From NCBI RefSeq assembly GCF_002155685.1, contig NZ_MUYK01000001.1, positions 62,001-126,000 of the forward strand: 64,000 bases of DNA, read 5' to 3'. The position numbers and the translations under genes were made by a program. Position 1 is the stretch's first letter, and each line of letters starts with the position of its first letter. The notes below the pieces were generated by a model. That model was not told the DNA's origin and did no database searches. It was given only the letters and a program-made list of their open reading frames with translations. Of the stretch, positions 36,921-46,146 are shown piece after piece. The stretch comes from Erythrobacter colymbi. GTDB taxonomy: Bacteria; Pseudomonadota; Alphaproteobacteria; Sphingomonadales; Sphingomonadaceae.

Positions 36921-37357
36921 TCGCCCGGTTCCCAGCCCGGAGGCGCCAGCACGAAGCCCGCAAAGTCGAAGCCCGGCACCACCACGCAGGAGACGAGGCT
37001 GTAGCCGTGCGTGCCCTCGCCATAGGGCCGCGCCGCCTGCCATTCGCCCGGTGCCACGAGGCCCTGCAACCGCTGGCCCGCGGCGATATCGCTGCCGAGG
37101 ATCACCGAGCGGGGCGGGCCTGCATCGGTGGCCGAGAGCCGCAGCTCGACCGGGTCGCCAGCCTGCCAGATCCACAGCTCGGCCGCATCGACCGTGTGCC
37201 AGTGCGATGCTTCGCCGGTGCGCAGCAGGAAGATGATCGCGGTCCCTTGCGCGCGGCCATCCGGCCCCGCCTCGCCGCGCCACGTCTCGCGATACCACCC
37301 GCCTTCGGGATGCGCCGCAAGGCCCAATTGTTCGATCAGCTTGCCCGCGCTATCCAT
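36917..37357 (-). CDS. DUF985 cupin protein
   Basis: The protein is 146 aa. The opening LIEQLGLAAHPEGGWYRETW and TAIIFLLRTGEASHWHTVDAAELW with HGYSLVSCVVVPGFDF are diagnostic of the DUF985 (YML079-like) cupins. These have a jelly-roll fold and possible metal/ligand site at the HxH. Substrate unknown. First gene of the coupled cupin-DoxX-DUF3253 unit. Confidence 0.85.
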   Translation of the reverse strand: MDSAGKLIEQLGLAAHPEGGWYRETWRGEAGPDGRAQGTAIIFLLRTGEASHWHTVDAAELWIWQAGDPVELRLSATDAGPPRSVILGSDIAAGQRLQGLVAPGEWQAARPYGEGTHGYSLVSCVVVPGFDFAGFVLAPPGWEPGE

Positions 37358-37421
37358 GCCCTAGTCCTTGCCTGTTTCGTCACCTGCCGGTGCAGGCGCT
37401 CTAGCTTCGGGAGCTTCCCCC

Positions 37422-38738
37422 ATGCAACTCTCCGCGCCCTCCCGCCTCGCGATCATCGCGGCCCTGATGCTGGCGAGCCCGCTCGCCGCGCAGAAGGCCA
37501 AGGCCCCGCCGCCGATCGATGATGCCACCGCGACCGCCACCGCCAATGCCGCGCTCGAAGCCGCGCCGGTGTTCGACGGGCACAACGACGTGCCCAACCA
37601 GCTGCGCGACCGCGTGGCGAACCAGATCAACGCCTTCGATTTCGAGGACACCTCGGACACCGGCCCGACCAACCCCGATGGCCGCGCGATGCAGACCGAT
37701 CTCGCGCGGCTGAGGCAGGGCAAGGTCGGCGCGCAGTTCTGGTCGGTCTACGTCCCCTCCAACCCCGACGAGCCCGAGGCGGTGCAGCAGGTGATCGAGC
37801 AGATCGACGTCACCAAGCGGCTGATCGCGAAGAATCCGCAGGCCCTGCGCTATGCCGTCAACGCCGATCAGGTCGAGCGCGCGATGGCGGACGGCAAGGT
37901 CGCGTCCTTGCTCGGTATGGAGGGCGGCCACTCGATCGGCTCGAGCCTCGCCGTGCTGCGCCAGCTCTATGCGCTCGGCGCGCGCTACATGACCCTGACG
38001 CACAATTCGAACACCCCCTGGGCCGATGCGGCGGTCGATATGCCGAAGTTCGATGGTCTTTCCGATTTCGGCAAGGACGTGGTGCGCGAGATGAACCGGC
38101 TGGGGATGCTGGTCGATCTCAGCCATGTCAGCGAGGCGACGATGATGGACGCGCTCGACGTTGCCAAGGCGCCGGTGATCTTCAGCCACTCGGGCGCGCG
38201 GGGCGTGTCCGGGCATCCGCGCAATGTGCCCGACTCCGTGCTCGCGCGGCTGCCCGAGAACGGCGGGGTGGTGATGGTCGTCGCGCTCCCCGGCTTCCTC
38301 AACGAGGAGCGCCGCCAGTGGTTCGCGGTGCGATCGGGCGAGGAGGCGCGGCTGAAGGCGCTGTGGCAGGGGCAACCCGCGAAGGTGACCGAGGCGTTGG
38401 CGGCGTGGGACGCGGCCAACCCCGAGCCTGCCACGACGATCAAGCACATGGCCGACCACATCGACCACATCCGCAAGGTCGCAGGCGTCGAGCATATCGG
38501 CATCGGCGGGGACTTCGACGGGATGCCGAGCGGCCCCGTCGGCTTCGAGGACGTGCGCGGCTACCCGCTGCTCTTCGCCGAACTGGCGAAGCGCGGCTAT
38601 TCGCAGGCCGAGCTCGAGATGATCGCGAGCCGCAACATCCTGCGCGTCATGCGCGCGGCCGAGGCCTATGCGGCGAGCGTCGCCGAACAGCCTCCGATCG
38701 AGACGCTGATCACGCCGCCCGCCGCGAAGGCGGAGTAG
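37422..38738 (+). CDS. Exported membrane-dipeptidase-type (M19) peptidase
   Basis: The protein is 438 aa. A signal peptide (cleavage after ASPLAAQ) exports it. The renal-dipeptidase di-zinc ligands are present: H54-x-D56 (DGHNDV), bridging E167 (MEGG), H235 (DLSH) and H256 (FSHSG). M19 enzymes cleave dipeptides, including D-amino-acid ones. The length is normal. It is divergent from the DUF985 unit and stands alone. Confidence 0.92.
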   Translation: MQLSAPSRLAIIAALMLASPLAAQKAKAPPPIDDATATATANAALEAAPVFDGHNDVPNQLRDRVANQINAFDFEDTSDTGPTNPDGRAMQTDLARLRQGKVGAQFWSVYVPSNPDEPEAVQQVIEQIDVTKRLIAKNPQALRYAVNADQVERAMADGKVASLLGMEGGHSIGSSLAVLRQLYALGARYMTLTHNSNTPWADAAVDMPKFDGLSDFGKDVVREMNRLGMLVDLSHVSEATMMDALDVAKAPVIFSHSGARGVSGHPRNVPDSVLARLPENGGVVMVVALPGFLNEERRQWFAVRSGEEARLKALWQGQPAKVTEALAAWDAANPEPATTIKHMADHIDHIRKVAGVEHIGIGGDFDGMPSGPVGFEDVRGYPLLFAELAKRGYSQAELEMIASRNILRVMRAAEAYAASVAEQPPIETLITPPAAKAE

Positions 38739-38748
38739 GGGCCTAGGC

Positions 38749-38910
38749 TCAGTGGTGGGCGTGGGCGAGGGCGGGTATGATCCAGACGAGGCTCATCGCG
38801 ATCACCGCGAAGCCGAGGCTGAAGGCCAGCACATAGCGCAGCCCCGTGTTGGTCACCGCGCCGCGCGCGGCATCTTCGTCGATGCGGATGGTCTCGTTGC
38901 GATCAGCCAT
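38749..38910 (-). CDS. 53-aa single-TM membrane protein
   Basis: The product runs MADRNETIRIDEDAARGAVT, then one helix (YVLAFSLGFAVIAMSLVWII) and a His-rich end AHAHH. Its helix and preceding residues resemble those of the 96-aa protein at 39243-39533, so the two may be paralogues. A Shine-Dalgarno-like ggggagag precedes the ATG. The palindrome at 38927-38969 sits in its promoter. Confidence 0.75.
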   Translation of the reverse strand: MADRNETIRIDEDAARGAVTNTGLRYVLAFSLGFAVIAMSLVWIIPALAHAHH

Positions 38911-38926
38911 TAACGCTCTCCCCGTT

Positions 38927-38969
38927 ATTGATTGACGTTAGGGAATATGTTTCCGTAACGTCAACCAAT
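38927..38969. promoter_or_regulatory. 43-bp interrupted palindrome (operator candidate)
   Basis: The arms read attgattgacgtta-gggaa and ttccgtaacgtcaaccaat around a short centre. About 19 bases on each side pair with few mismatches. On the minus strand ttgacg (38964-38959) and taacgt are 18 bp apart, so it may double as a promoter controlled by a MerR- or TetR-type regulator. Confidence 0.65.
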
Positions 38970-39024
38970 CGTCAAGAGGCGCAATCGTTCCCGAGAGGGC
39001 TGGTGCGGCGAAAGATTTCGAAAG

Positions 39025-39246
39025 TCAGCCCGCCGGTTTGAGTTCGCTGGCGAGCTTGAGCACCTCGTCGCCGTCGTCCTGTTCGATCAGGTAGGCGGGG
39101 TTTTCCTTGTCGCCGTTGCGGGTGATTTCGGAGCCTTTGATCTTGCGGGTGACCTTGCGTTCGTAGCGGTCGCGGATCGTGCCGGTCGCGGTGCCATCGC
39201 CCCACGACCAGCTGACCTTCTGCCCCTTGCGGAAGGTGTCGCTCAT
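39025..39246 (-). CDS. DUF2945 Tudor-like small protein
   Basis: The protein is 73 aa. FRKGQKVSWSWGDGTATGTI, then NPAYLIEQDDGDEVLKLASEL is the hypervirulence-associated-protein Tudor domain (DUF2945). Such SH3-like barrels are common next to stress genes; the ligand is unknown. It overlaps the upstream membrane-protein gene by 4 bp (ATGA). Confidence 0.85.
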   Translation of the reverse strand: MSDTFRKGQKVSWSWGDGTATGTIRDRYERKVTRKIKGSEITRNGDKENPAYLIEQDDGDEVLKLASELKPAG

Positions 39247-39533
39247 CGCTCGCCCGAGATCTTGGGCGCGCCGGCATCGGGATCGCCGGCGGTGATGCCA
39301 TCGGTCGAACTGTCCGCGCCCACGCCCTGTTCGCGGACGGCCTCGTCGCGGCGCTCGACGTTCATCTGGCTCTCCACCGGGTCCTGTGTCAGCGCGCCGG
39401 TCACCCAGATCACGGTGAGCGCGATGATGGCGAGCGCGAGGCTGATCCCCAGCACCCAGCGCACCACGCCTTCATTGCTCCCCGCCTTGGCGTCAGTCTC
39501 GTCGAAACGGGGGCGGGGTTCGGGTTTCTGCAT
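39243..39533 (-). CDS. 96-aa single-TM hypothetical protein
   Basis: A hydrophilic N terminus (MQKPEPRPRFDETDAKAG) leads to one membrane helix (WVLGISLALAIIALTVIWV) and an acidic soluble tail. The helix region parallels that of the 53-aa protein at 38749-38910. Coupled to the DUF2945 gene. Confidence 0.7.
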   Translation of the reverse strand: MQKPEPRPRFDETDAKAGSNEGVVRWVLGISLALAIIALTVIWVTGALTQDPVESQMNVERRDEAVREQGVGADSSTDGITAGDPDAGAPKISGER

Positions 39534-39641
39534 GAAGGTCTCCTGCTGCGATGGACAGGGACTATCCCGCGGCCGCGAAAATGGTTCGCCGCGCTATGTA
39601 AGGACGGGGCGGAAACGGGGCAGGACGAGGCCTGCCTCGGT

Positions 39642-40478
39642 TCAATCGCGCAGCAGTTCGTTGATGCCGGTCTTCGAGCGGGTCTGGGCGTCGACCGTCT
39701 TGACGATCACCGCGCAATAGAGGCTCGGCCCCGGCGTGCCATCGGGCAGGGGCTTGCCCGGCATCGAGCCGGGGACGACGACCGCATAGGGCGGCACGGC
39801 GCCCATGTGGACCTCGCCCGTCGCGCGGTCGACGATCTTGGTCGAGGCGCCGAGATAGACGCCCATCGACAGCACCGCGCCCTCGCCCACGCGCACGCCT
39901 TCGGCCACTTCCGCGCGCGCGCCGATGAAGGCGCCGTCGCCGATGATCACCGGCTCGGCCTGAAGCGGTTCGAGCACGCCGCCGACCCCCGCGCCGCCCG
40001 AGATGTGGACATTCGCCCCGATCTGCGCGCAGGAGCCTACGGTGGCCCAGGTATCGATCATGGTGTTCTCGCCGACGTAAGCGCCGATGTTCACGAAGGA
40101 GGGCATCAGCACCGCGCCCTTGGAGATATGCGCCCCGCGGCGAACGACCGCGCCGGGGACTACGCGAAAACCGGCTTCCTTGAAACGGTTGTCGCCCCAG
40201 CCGGCGAACTTCAGTGGCACCTTGTCATAGGCGGGGGCCCCTGCCGCGCCGCCATCCATCACGCGGTTGTCGTTGAGGCGGAAGGAGAGGAGCACCGCCT
40301 TCTTGAGCCACTGGTTGACCTGCCAGCCGCCATTGCCGTCAGGCTGGGCGACGCGCGCCTCGCCGCTGTCGAGCAGCGCGAGCGCGGCGTTGACGGCCTC
40401 GCCGACCGGGTGGCCCGGGGTGACCGAGGCGCGGTCTTCCCATGCGGCTTCGATGGCGGTGATCAGGTCAGCACTCAT
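39642..40478 (-). CDS. dapD: 2,3,4,5-tetrahydropyridine-2,6-dicarboxylate N-succinyltransferase
   Basis: This 278-aa enzyme carries out the succinylase-branch step of diaminopimelate/lysine synthesis. The left-handed beta-helix hexapeptide repeats run from [20 protein letters not shown] through [17 protein letters not shown] to the VYLGASTKI segment. Length and order match DapD. It stands alone, preceded by an inverted repeat and convergent with nothing nearby. Confidence 0.96.
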   Translation of the reverse strand: MSADLITAIEAAWEDRASVTPGHPVGEAVNAALALLDSGEARVAQPDGNGGWQVNQWLKKAVLLSFRLNDNRVMDGGAAGAPAYDKVPLKFAGWGDNRFKEAGFRVVPGAVVRRGAHISKGAVLMPSFVNIGAYVGENTMIDTWATVGSCAQIGANVHISGGAGVGGVLEPLQAEPVIIGDGAFIGARAEVAEGVRVGEGAVLSMGVYLGASTKIVDRATGEVHMGAVPPYAVVVPGSMPGKPLPDGTPGPSLYCAVIVKTVDAQTRSKTGINELLRD

Positions 40479-40502
40479 GCGCGGTCTCCAAAACGCCCGA
40501 AT

Positions 40503-40598
40503 TCCGTTCGTCCTGAGCTTGTCGAAGGACCGTCTTTCCTTCGAGAGCAGCGCATGAAGAGAAAGTGCGGCCCTTCGACAAGCTCAGGGCGAACGGGA
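40503..40598. repeat. Dispersed inverted repeat 'cgttcgtcctgagcttgtcg'
   Basis: gttcgtcctgagcttgtcga at 40507 is mirrored by tcgacaagctcagggcgaac near 40575-40594, with rctttccttcgagag between. This palindrome is widely seen in sphingomonads and related bacteria (from memory). It lies upstream of dapD. Confidence 0.85.
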
Positions 40599-40701
40599 AT
40601 GGGTCAGAAATCGGCCTCGCCGTAGCCGCGCGGCAGCCTCGCGGCAAGCGGAGGCTGCAAGACGAGGGGCGGCATACGTAAGCCGCCCCGACGCTCGTGC
40701 C

Positions 40702-41784
40702 TTATGCTGGCATACCTGCCGCTATGGCGAACTGGTACGCCCGCTCGGCGAGCGGCCGGACGCGGTCGCTCATCGCCTGGGCGTGGGCGGAGGAGGCGGT
40801 GCCGTCGATCACCCGCTTCTTGATGCCCTGCATGATCCCTGCGAGCCGGAACAGGTTGTAGGCGAAGTACCAGTCCATCGGCGGCACGGGGAAGCCGGTG
40901 CGTGCGACGTAGCGATCAACCGCTTCCTGCTGCGACGGGATGCCGAGCGCTTCCAGGTCCAGCCCCAGCAGCCCCGCGCGGCCATCCGCGGGGTTGTGCC
41001 AGTTGAGCATGAGGTAGCTGAAATCGGCGATCGGATCGCCCAGCGTCGAAAGCTCCCAGTCAAGCACCGCGATGATCTTCGGTTCGGTCTTGTGGAAGAT
41101 CACGTTGTCGAGCCGGTAGTCGCCATGCACCACGCTCGAGCCATGCTGCGGCGGAATGGTCTGCGGGAGCCATTCGATGAGCGCTTCCATCTCGGGCATG
41201 TGCTCGGTCTCGGAGAGCTTGTACTGCTTGGTCCAGCGGGTGATCTGGCGCGCGCAGTAATCGGTCGGTTTGCCGTAGTCGCCCATCCCGATCTTGTCGG
41301 GCTCGCGCAGGTGGAGCTCGGCCATGGTGTCGATCAGCGCATGATAGATCGCGCGGCGCTCGTCCGGGCTCACACCGGGGAGCGCGCCGTTCCACAGCGA
41401 GCGGCCATCGGCCATGCTCATCACGAAGAACTTGGAGCCGAGAACTTCGGGATCTTCGCACAGACCGAACGTGCGAGGAACGGGGAAGCCTGTCGGGTAA
41501 AGCCCTGACATTGCTGCATATTCCCGGTCAACCGCATGGGCGCTGGGCAAAAGTTTGCCGAACGGCTGGCGGCGCAGCACGTAGCTCGTTCCGGGCGTGT
41601 CGATCCGGTAGGTCGGGTTCGACTGGCCGCCCTTGAACTTGGTGTAGCTGATCGGGCCTTCAAAGCCCTCGACGTTCGCCTCGAACCACGCGGTGAGCGA
41701 GGCCAGGTCGAGCGCGTCCTTCTCGGTCACTTCGACCGTGCCGACCATTTCCTTGTCGAAATCGATCTGGGGAGCGTCAGTCAT
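40702..41784 (-). CDS. Phosphotransferase of the APH family (ACAD10/11-like kinase)
   Basis: The protein is 360 aa, a kinase fold with the nucleotide-binding KFKGGQSNPTYRI, the catalytic HGDYRLDN and metal-binding DWELSTLGDP. This family, related to the kinase half of human ACAD10/11, phosphorylates hydroxyacyl-CoAs for catabolism; in bacteria it sits beside acyl-CoA dehydrogenases, as here. The start overlaps the ADH stop by one base (TGATG). Confidence 0.85.
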   Translation of the reverse strand: MTDAPQIDFDKEMVGTVEVTEKDALDLASLTAWFEANVEGFEGPISYTKFKGGQSNPTYRIDTPGTSYVLRRQPFGKLLPSAHAVDREYAAMSGLYPTGFPVPRTFGLCEDPEVLGSKFFVMSMADGRSLWNGALPGVSPDERRAIYHALIDTMAELHLREPDKIGMGDYGKPTDYCARQITRWTKQYKLSETEHMPEMEALIEWLPQTIPPQHGSSVVHGDYRLDNVIFHKTEPKIIAVLDWELSTLGDPIADFSYLMLNWHNPADGRAGLLGLDLEALGIPSQQEAVDRYVARTGFPVPPMDWYFAYNLFRLAGIMQGIKKRVIDGTASSAHAQAMSDRVRPLAERAYQFAIAAGMPA

Positions 41785-42872
41785 CAGTCGAACACCACCA
41801 CCGTGCGCGCGGAATGCCCCCCGCGCATCGTGTCAAAGCCTTCGTTCACCTGGTCGAGCGTGATCCGCTCGGCGATGATCGTGTCGAGATCGAGCAGCCC
41901 GCGCAGATAGAAATCGACGAGGCGCGGGAGGTCGACGGGGAAGTGGTTCATCCCCATGATCGCGCCCATCAGCTTCTTGCCGCTGAGGAGGTCGAAGGCG
42001 CCGAGCCCGACCTTGCAGTCCAAGGGCATCATGCCGAGGATCACCGCCGTGCCGCCGCGCTTCAGCGAAGCCACGGCAAGATCGGCCGAGGCCTGACGGC
42101 CCACCGCCTCGATCCCCCAGTCGACCCCGCCGCCGCTGATGGCGATGATCTGCTTGGCGGCGTCTTCGGCCAGCGCATCGACAGTGTGCGTCGCGCCCAG
42201 CACCTTGGCGAGCTCGCGCTTTTCGGCAAGCGGATCGGCGGCGATGATCTTGCCCGCGCCCGCGATCTTCGCGGCGTTGATCGCGGCAAGGCCCACCCCG
42301 CCGCAGCCGACCACCAGCACGGTCTCGCCCGGCGTCACCTTGCAGGCGTTGAAGATCGTCCCCGCGCCGGTCGTCACCGCGCAGCCGAGCAGCGCGGCAC
42401 GGTCGAAGGGCATGGCCTTGTCGATCGCGACGCAGGCGTGCTCGTGGATCAGCATCTGCTCTGACAGGGCCGAGAGGTTGAGCATCTGGTTGACCGGCGC
42501 GCCATCGGCAAAGGCGATGCGCGAGGCCTCGCCCTTGGCGCGGCGGGTGTCGCCGCCGAGGCACAGCGCCATGCGGCCCGTGACGCAGAACTCGCAATGG
42601 CCGCAGAAGGCCGAGAGGCAGGAGACGACGTGGTCGCCCGGCTTCACGGTCTTCACCTCGGAGCCGACCGCGCGGACCACGCCTGCCGCCTCGTGCCCCG
42701 GGATGCAGGGCAGGGCGTGGGGATAGTGCCCGTCGATGAAGTGCAGGTCCGAATGGCACAGCCCGCAGGCCTTGGTGTCGATCAGGACTTCATGCGGGCC
42801 GGGCTCGGCATAGGTGACCTCGGCGATGCGCAGGCCCTGTCCGGGGGCTTCGAGAATGGCGGCTTTTGCCAT
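41784..42872 (-). CDS. Zinc-dependent alcohol dehydrogenase (class III-like)
   Basis: The protein is 362 aa. The catalytic zinc ligands are C39 (ACGLCHSD) and H60 (PGHEAAG) plus a later Cys. The structural zinc is C90, C93, C96, C104. The NAD motif is GCGGVGLAAI. Such enzymes oxidise medium-chain alcohols or S-hydroxymethylglutathione; the substrate is open. It is coupled to the APH kinase gene and belongs to the acyl/alcohol catabolic cluster. Confidence 0.9.
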   Translation of the reverse strand: MAKAAILEAPGQGLRIAEVTYAEPGPHEVLIDTKACGLCHSDLHFIDGHYPHALPCIPGHEAAGVVRAVGSEVKTVKPGDHVVSCLSAFCGHCEFCVTGRMALCLGGDTRRAKGEASRIAFADGAPVNQMLNLSALSEQMLIHEHACVAIDKAMPFDRAALLGCAVTTGAGTIFNACKVTPGETVLVVGCGGVGLAAINAAKIAGAGKIIAADPLAEKRELAKVLGATHTVDALAEDAAKQIIAISGGGVDWGIEAVGRQASADLAVASLKRGGTAVILGMMPLDCKVGLGAFDLLSGKKLMGAIMGMNHFPVDLPRLVDFYLRGLLDLDTIIAERITLDQVNEGFDTMRGGHSARTVVVFD

Positions 42873-42884
42873 GATAATTCCTCA

Positions 42885-43008
42885 CCCCTCCCGCTTGCGG
42901 GAGGGGAGCGAGACTTGGGCTTGCCTCGCAAGTCCTAGTCGCAGCGGGGTGGGCCTTCCTCGCGGTTGGCCCGTGCCCACCCCCGCCCCCTCCCGCAAGC
43001 GGGAGGGG
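42885..43008. repeat. Composite palindromic intergenic repeat (family A, copy 2)
   Basis: cccctcccgc-ttgc-gggagggg (42885-42906) and its counterpart cccctcccgc-aagc-gggagggg (42987-43008) flank a spacer with gcgagacttgggcttgcctc and agtcgcagcggggtggg, then cccacccccg. The order matches 339-471 read on the minus strand. It separates ADH from the acyl-CoA dehydrogenase gene. Confidence 0.85.
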
Positions 43009-43017
43009 AGTTTAGTG

Positions 43018-44355
43018 TCAGCGCGCCACGCCCATGTCGCCCGAGCTGAAGCTCTGGCCGTCATTGGCAGCGCGCCCGTGGTTGCCGCGCAGGGCGTTGG
43101 CCGTCGGGCCGGCGACCGGCGCGTGCTTGGCGAACTCCATGTGGGCGATCGAGCGGGCGTGGACCTCGTCCGGGCCGTCCGCCAGACGCAGGGTGCGCTG
43201 GTGGGCATAGGCCGAGGCGAGGCCGTAGTCTTCCGACACCCCGCCGCCGCCATGCGCCTGGATCGCATCGTCGATGATCTTGAGCGCCATGTTGGGCGCC
43301 TGCACCTTGATCATCGCGATTTCCTGCTTGGCCGCCTTGTTGCCGACCTTGTCCATCATGTCGGCGGCCTTGAGGCAAAGGAGGCGGGTCATGTCGATAT
43401 CGATGCGGGCACGCGCGACGCGCTCTTCCCAGACCGAGTGCTTGTAGACCGGCTTGCCGAAAGCCTCGCGCTCCTGCAGGCGGCGGCACATCTTGGCCAG
43501 CGCCTCTTCGGCGACGCCGATGGTGCGCATGCAGTGGTGGATGCGGCCCGGCCCGAGGCGGCCCTGCGCGATCTCGAAGCCGCGACCTTCGCCGAGCAGC
43601 ATGTTCGACACGGGAACGCGCACGTTGACCATCTCGACTTCCATGTGGCCGTGCGGGGCATCGTCATAGCCGAAGACGGGGAGGTGGCGGATGATGTTCA
43701 CCCCCGGCGCGTCGATCGGCATCAGCACCATCGACTGCTGCGCGTGGCGCTGGGCCGAAAGGTCGGTCTTGCCCATCACGATCGCGACCTTGCAGCGCGG
43801 ATCGCCGAGGCCCGACGACCACCACTTGCGCCCGTTGATCACGTAGTGATCGCCGTCCCGCTCGATACGGGTCTCGATGTTCGTGGCGTCCGAGGAGGCC
43901 GTGTAGGGCTCGGTCATCAGGAAGGCCGAACGGATTTCGCCGTTCATCAGCGGACGCAGCCACTCTTCCTTCTGCTCGCGGGTGCCGTAGCGGTGGAAGA
44001 CTTCCATGTTGCCGGTATCGGGCGCCGAGCAGTTGAACACCTCGCTCGCCCAGCCGATGCGGCCCATTTCCTCGGCGCACAGCGCGTATTCGAGGTTGGT
44101 GAGGCCCGGGCCGTCGAACTCGAAGGTCTCGTCCACATGGTGGTGGCTGTCGTTGCGCGGCGGCATGAACAGGTTCCAGATGCCCGCTTCCTTGGCGAGC
44201 TTCTTCTTGTCCTCGATGATCTGGATCACCTTCCAGCGCCCGCCCTCGGCGTCCTGCGCCTTGTAGACATCCATGTTGGGGCGCACGTGCTGCTCGATGA
44301 AATCGCGCACGCGATCGCGCCAATAGGCCTGGCGTTCGGTGGGTTCGAAATCCAT
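43018..44355 (-). CDS. Acyl-CoA dehydrogenase family protein
   Basis: The protein is 445 aa from ATG 44355 ([19 protein letters not shown]). FAD-binding ACAD blocks are visible: [30 protein letters not shown], and the C-terminal [19 protein letters not shown]. The substrate is unknown; the ACAD10/11-like clade often carries this C-terminal type. It is separated from ADH by a repeat and follows the MFS gene by 91 bp. Confidence 0.92.
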   Translation of the reverse strand: MDFEPTERQAYWRDRVRDFIEQHVRPNMDVYKAQDAEGGRWKVIQIIEDKKKLAKEAGIWNLFMPPRNDSHHHVDETFEFDGPGLTNLEYALCAEEMGRIGWASEVFNCSAPDTGNMEVFHRYGTREQKEEWLRPLMNGEIRSAFLMTEPYTASSDATNIETRIERDGDHYVINGRKWWSSGLGDPRCKVAIVMGKTDLSAQRHAQQSMVLMPIDAPGVNIIRHLPVFGYDDAPHGHMEVEMVNVRVPVSNMLLGEGRGFEIAQGRLGPGRIHHCMRTIGVAEEALAKMCRRLQEREAFGKPVYKHSVWEERVARARIDIDMTRLLCLKAADMMDKVGNKAAKQEIAMIKVQAPNMALKIIDDAIQAHGGGGVSEDYGLASAYAHQRTLRLADGPDEVHARSIAHMEFAKHAPVAGPTANALRGNHGRAANDGQSFSSGDMGVAR

Positions 44356-44446
44356 GGGGGTGTTCCTCTCGTCCTTATTTGCAATCGAATCTGGATGCGA
44401 CCGTGGCACGGGGCAGCGCCCCCGCCAAGCTCTCTTTTGTGGTGCG

Positions 44447-45922
44447 TCAGGCGCCGACCGAATGGCCCTCCGGATCGGCACGGGCGGCTTCGGCGAGCGG
44501 GTCGGGCTTCCTGCGATGGGCGAGCCGTTCGAGCCGTGCCTCGTGCTCCGCGCGGCTGATCGGGAAGCGGCCGAGCCAGAAGGCCGAGACCAGCGCCAGC
44601 CCCACGCCCGCCGCGCCGAAGCACAGGATCAGGCGCGCCAGCACCTCGTCAGGCACCGTGCCGGGGGCGGAATTGGTGGCAAGGCCGGCAAAGGCGATGA
44701 TCTGTCCGGTGACGAAGATCCCCGCCCCCGTCGCGCACTTCTGCACCAGCCATCCGCCCGAGAAGAACGAGCCCTCCGCGCGCCTTCCCGTGCGCTCCTC
44801 GAAGGCCTCGACGATCTCGGCCATCATCGAGGTCGCCGAGACCAGCGAGACGACGCCCAGCGCATTGGCGATGAAGACGAAGGCATAGAAACCTGCGGTC
44901 GAGGCGTTGCTCCCCGCGGGCGGCCAAAGCCCGGCCAGCAGCAGGCCATAAGGCATGATCCCGATCACCGCCGCCGCCACCGCGCTCAGCGCCGCGCTGC
45001 CGTTCTTGCCCCAGCGCCGGTGCATCGGGCCGACGATCACGAACATCAGCACCACGCTCGCGAACAGAACCAGCGGGTAGAACACCAGCTGCGATCCCGA
45101 CAGCTGCCACACGAACAGGTTTAGGTAGTTCGAGATCGAGAAGGTCATCCCCTGCGCCACATAGGCGGCGAGCCCCCCGGCGGCGAAGATCAGGAAGCTC
45201 TTCTCGGAGAAAGCCTCGACGATCTCGGCGAAAGCGCCCTTGAAGGTGAAGTGCTCCGGCTTGTGGTCGGGCAGGCGCGCGACCAGCGGGTGCAGGCCCG
45301 CCGCCGATCCGATCACCGAAGCCGCCATCAGCACCGCGCCGAAGATGCCGAAGGCCTGATAGCCCTCGAGCGAGAGCATCCCCTCCGGCCCCGGCATGAA
45401 CACGGTATAGGCGAGGATCATCATCCCCAGCCCCCCGATCCACCCCGACAGGAAGCGGTAGCGGAACAGCGTCGTGCGCTCGTCATAGTCCTGCGTCAGT
45501 TCGGGGACGAGCGCGATCGAGGGCACCTCGCAGGCCGACAGCAGCACGCGCACCGCGATCGCGATGCCGACCAGCCCTGCGAAACTCGGGGCCGCGCCGC
45601 CGGGCGGGCTCCACAGCCAGACCCACAGCATCGCGAGCGGCACCGGCGCGGCATAGAGCCACGGCAGGCGGCGGCCCCAGCGGGTGTAGGTGCGGTCCGA
45701 CAGGTTGCCGATCAGCGGATCGACCACCGCATCCACCAGCAGCGCGATCAGCAGCGCCAGGCTGACGAGCGCCGCGTCCATCCCCAACACCTGGTTGTAG
45801 AAGATCAGCAGGAAGAACGAGAAACCATTGTCCTTCACCCCGAAGGCGACCGAGCCGAACCCGGTGAGCACCTTCACCCGCATCGGCAGCTTTGCGGCAA
45901 TCGGACCTCCGGCTACCGGCAT
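44447..45922 (-). CDS. GPH-type MFS transporter
   Basis: The protein is about 491 aa with 12 membrane segments. The start [19 protein letters not shown] is uncertain; ATG 45883 and GTG 45970 are alternatives. [22 protein letters not shown] is the glycoside-pentoside-hexuronide cation-symporter signature. A C-terminal basic/acidic tail follows. Position in an acyl-CoA catabolic cluster suggests import of a catabolised compound, by inference only. Confidence 0.85.
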   Translation of the reverse strand: MPVAGGPIAAKLPMRVKVLTGFGSVAFGVKDNGFSFFLLIFYNQVLGMDAALVSLALLIALLVDAVVDPLIGNLSDRTYTRWGRRLPWLYAAPVPLAMLWVWLWSPPGGAAPSFAGLVGIAIAVRVLLSACEVPSIALVPELTQDYDERTTLFRYRFLSGWIGGLGMMILAYTVFMPGPEGMLSLEGYQAFGIFGAVLMAASVIGSAAGLHPLVARLPDHKPEHFTFKGAFAEIVEAFSEKSFLIFAAGGLAAYVAQGMTFSISNYLNLFVWQLSGSQLVFYPLVLFASVVLMFVIVGPMHRRWGKNGSAALSAVAAAVIGIMPYGLLLAGLWPPAGSNASTAGFYAFVFIANALGVVSLVSATSMMAEIVEAFEERTGRRAEGSFFSGGWLVQKCATGAGIFVTGQIIAFAGLATNSAPGTVPDEVLARLILCFGAAGVGLALVSAFWLGRFPISRAEHEARLERLAHRRKPDPLAEAARADPEGHSVGA

Positions 45923-46096
45923 GCGCGCGCGCCCTTGCTGGCGGAGTTCCGGCCCAAGTTTCTCTCCCACGGCTTGTCTGTTCTTGCGGTCAAGCTAGCC
46001 CCATTCCGCCCCGCGTCAATGGCCGCGGCAGGGTGACGTTACGGCATCGGGCGCAATGCCCCGAATGCGCGAAGGACGCTTGCAGGCAGGCGCAAA

Positions 46097-46118
46097 TTGA
46101 TCCTAACGTAAGCGTCAA
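46097..46118 (+). promoter_or_regulatory. Imperfect-palindrome operator upstream of acyl-CoA dehydrogenase
   Basis: ttgatcctaacgtaagcgtc, continuing aa, reads TTGA-TCCTAAC / GTAAGCG-TCAA. Eight of eleven positions pair. It resembles the ACGTTnACGT-type LiuR (MerR-family) sites of fatty/branched acid catabolism genes. A half-site tgacgttacgg is at 46034. Confidence 0.5.
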
Positions 46119-46146
46119 GTGAGAGACACGAGAGAGGAGAGTCGGC

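Noticed and set aside
40604-40675. 23-codon minus-strand frame (MPPLVLQPPLAARLPRGYGE..) between a repeat and the APH gene
   Set aside because: Too short, no ribosome-binding site, no hydrophobic or conserved segment; most likely chance.
44375-44446. Possible promoter or small gene between ACAD and MFS genes
   Set aside because: No convincing hexamers and no open frame with a ribosome-binding site.
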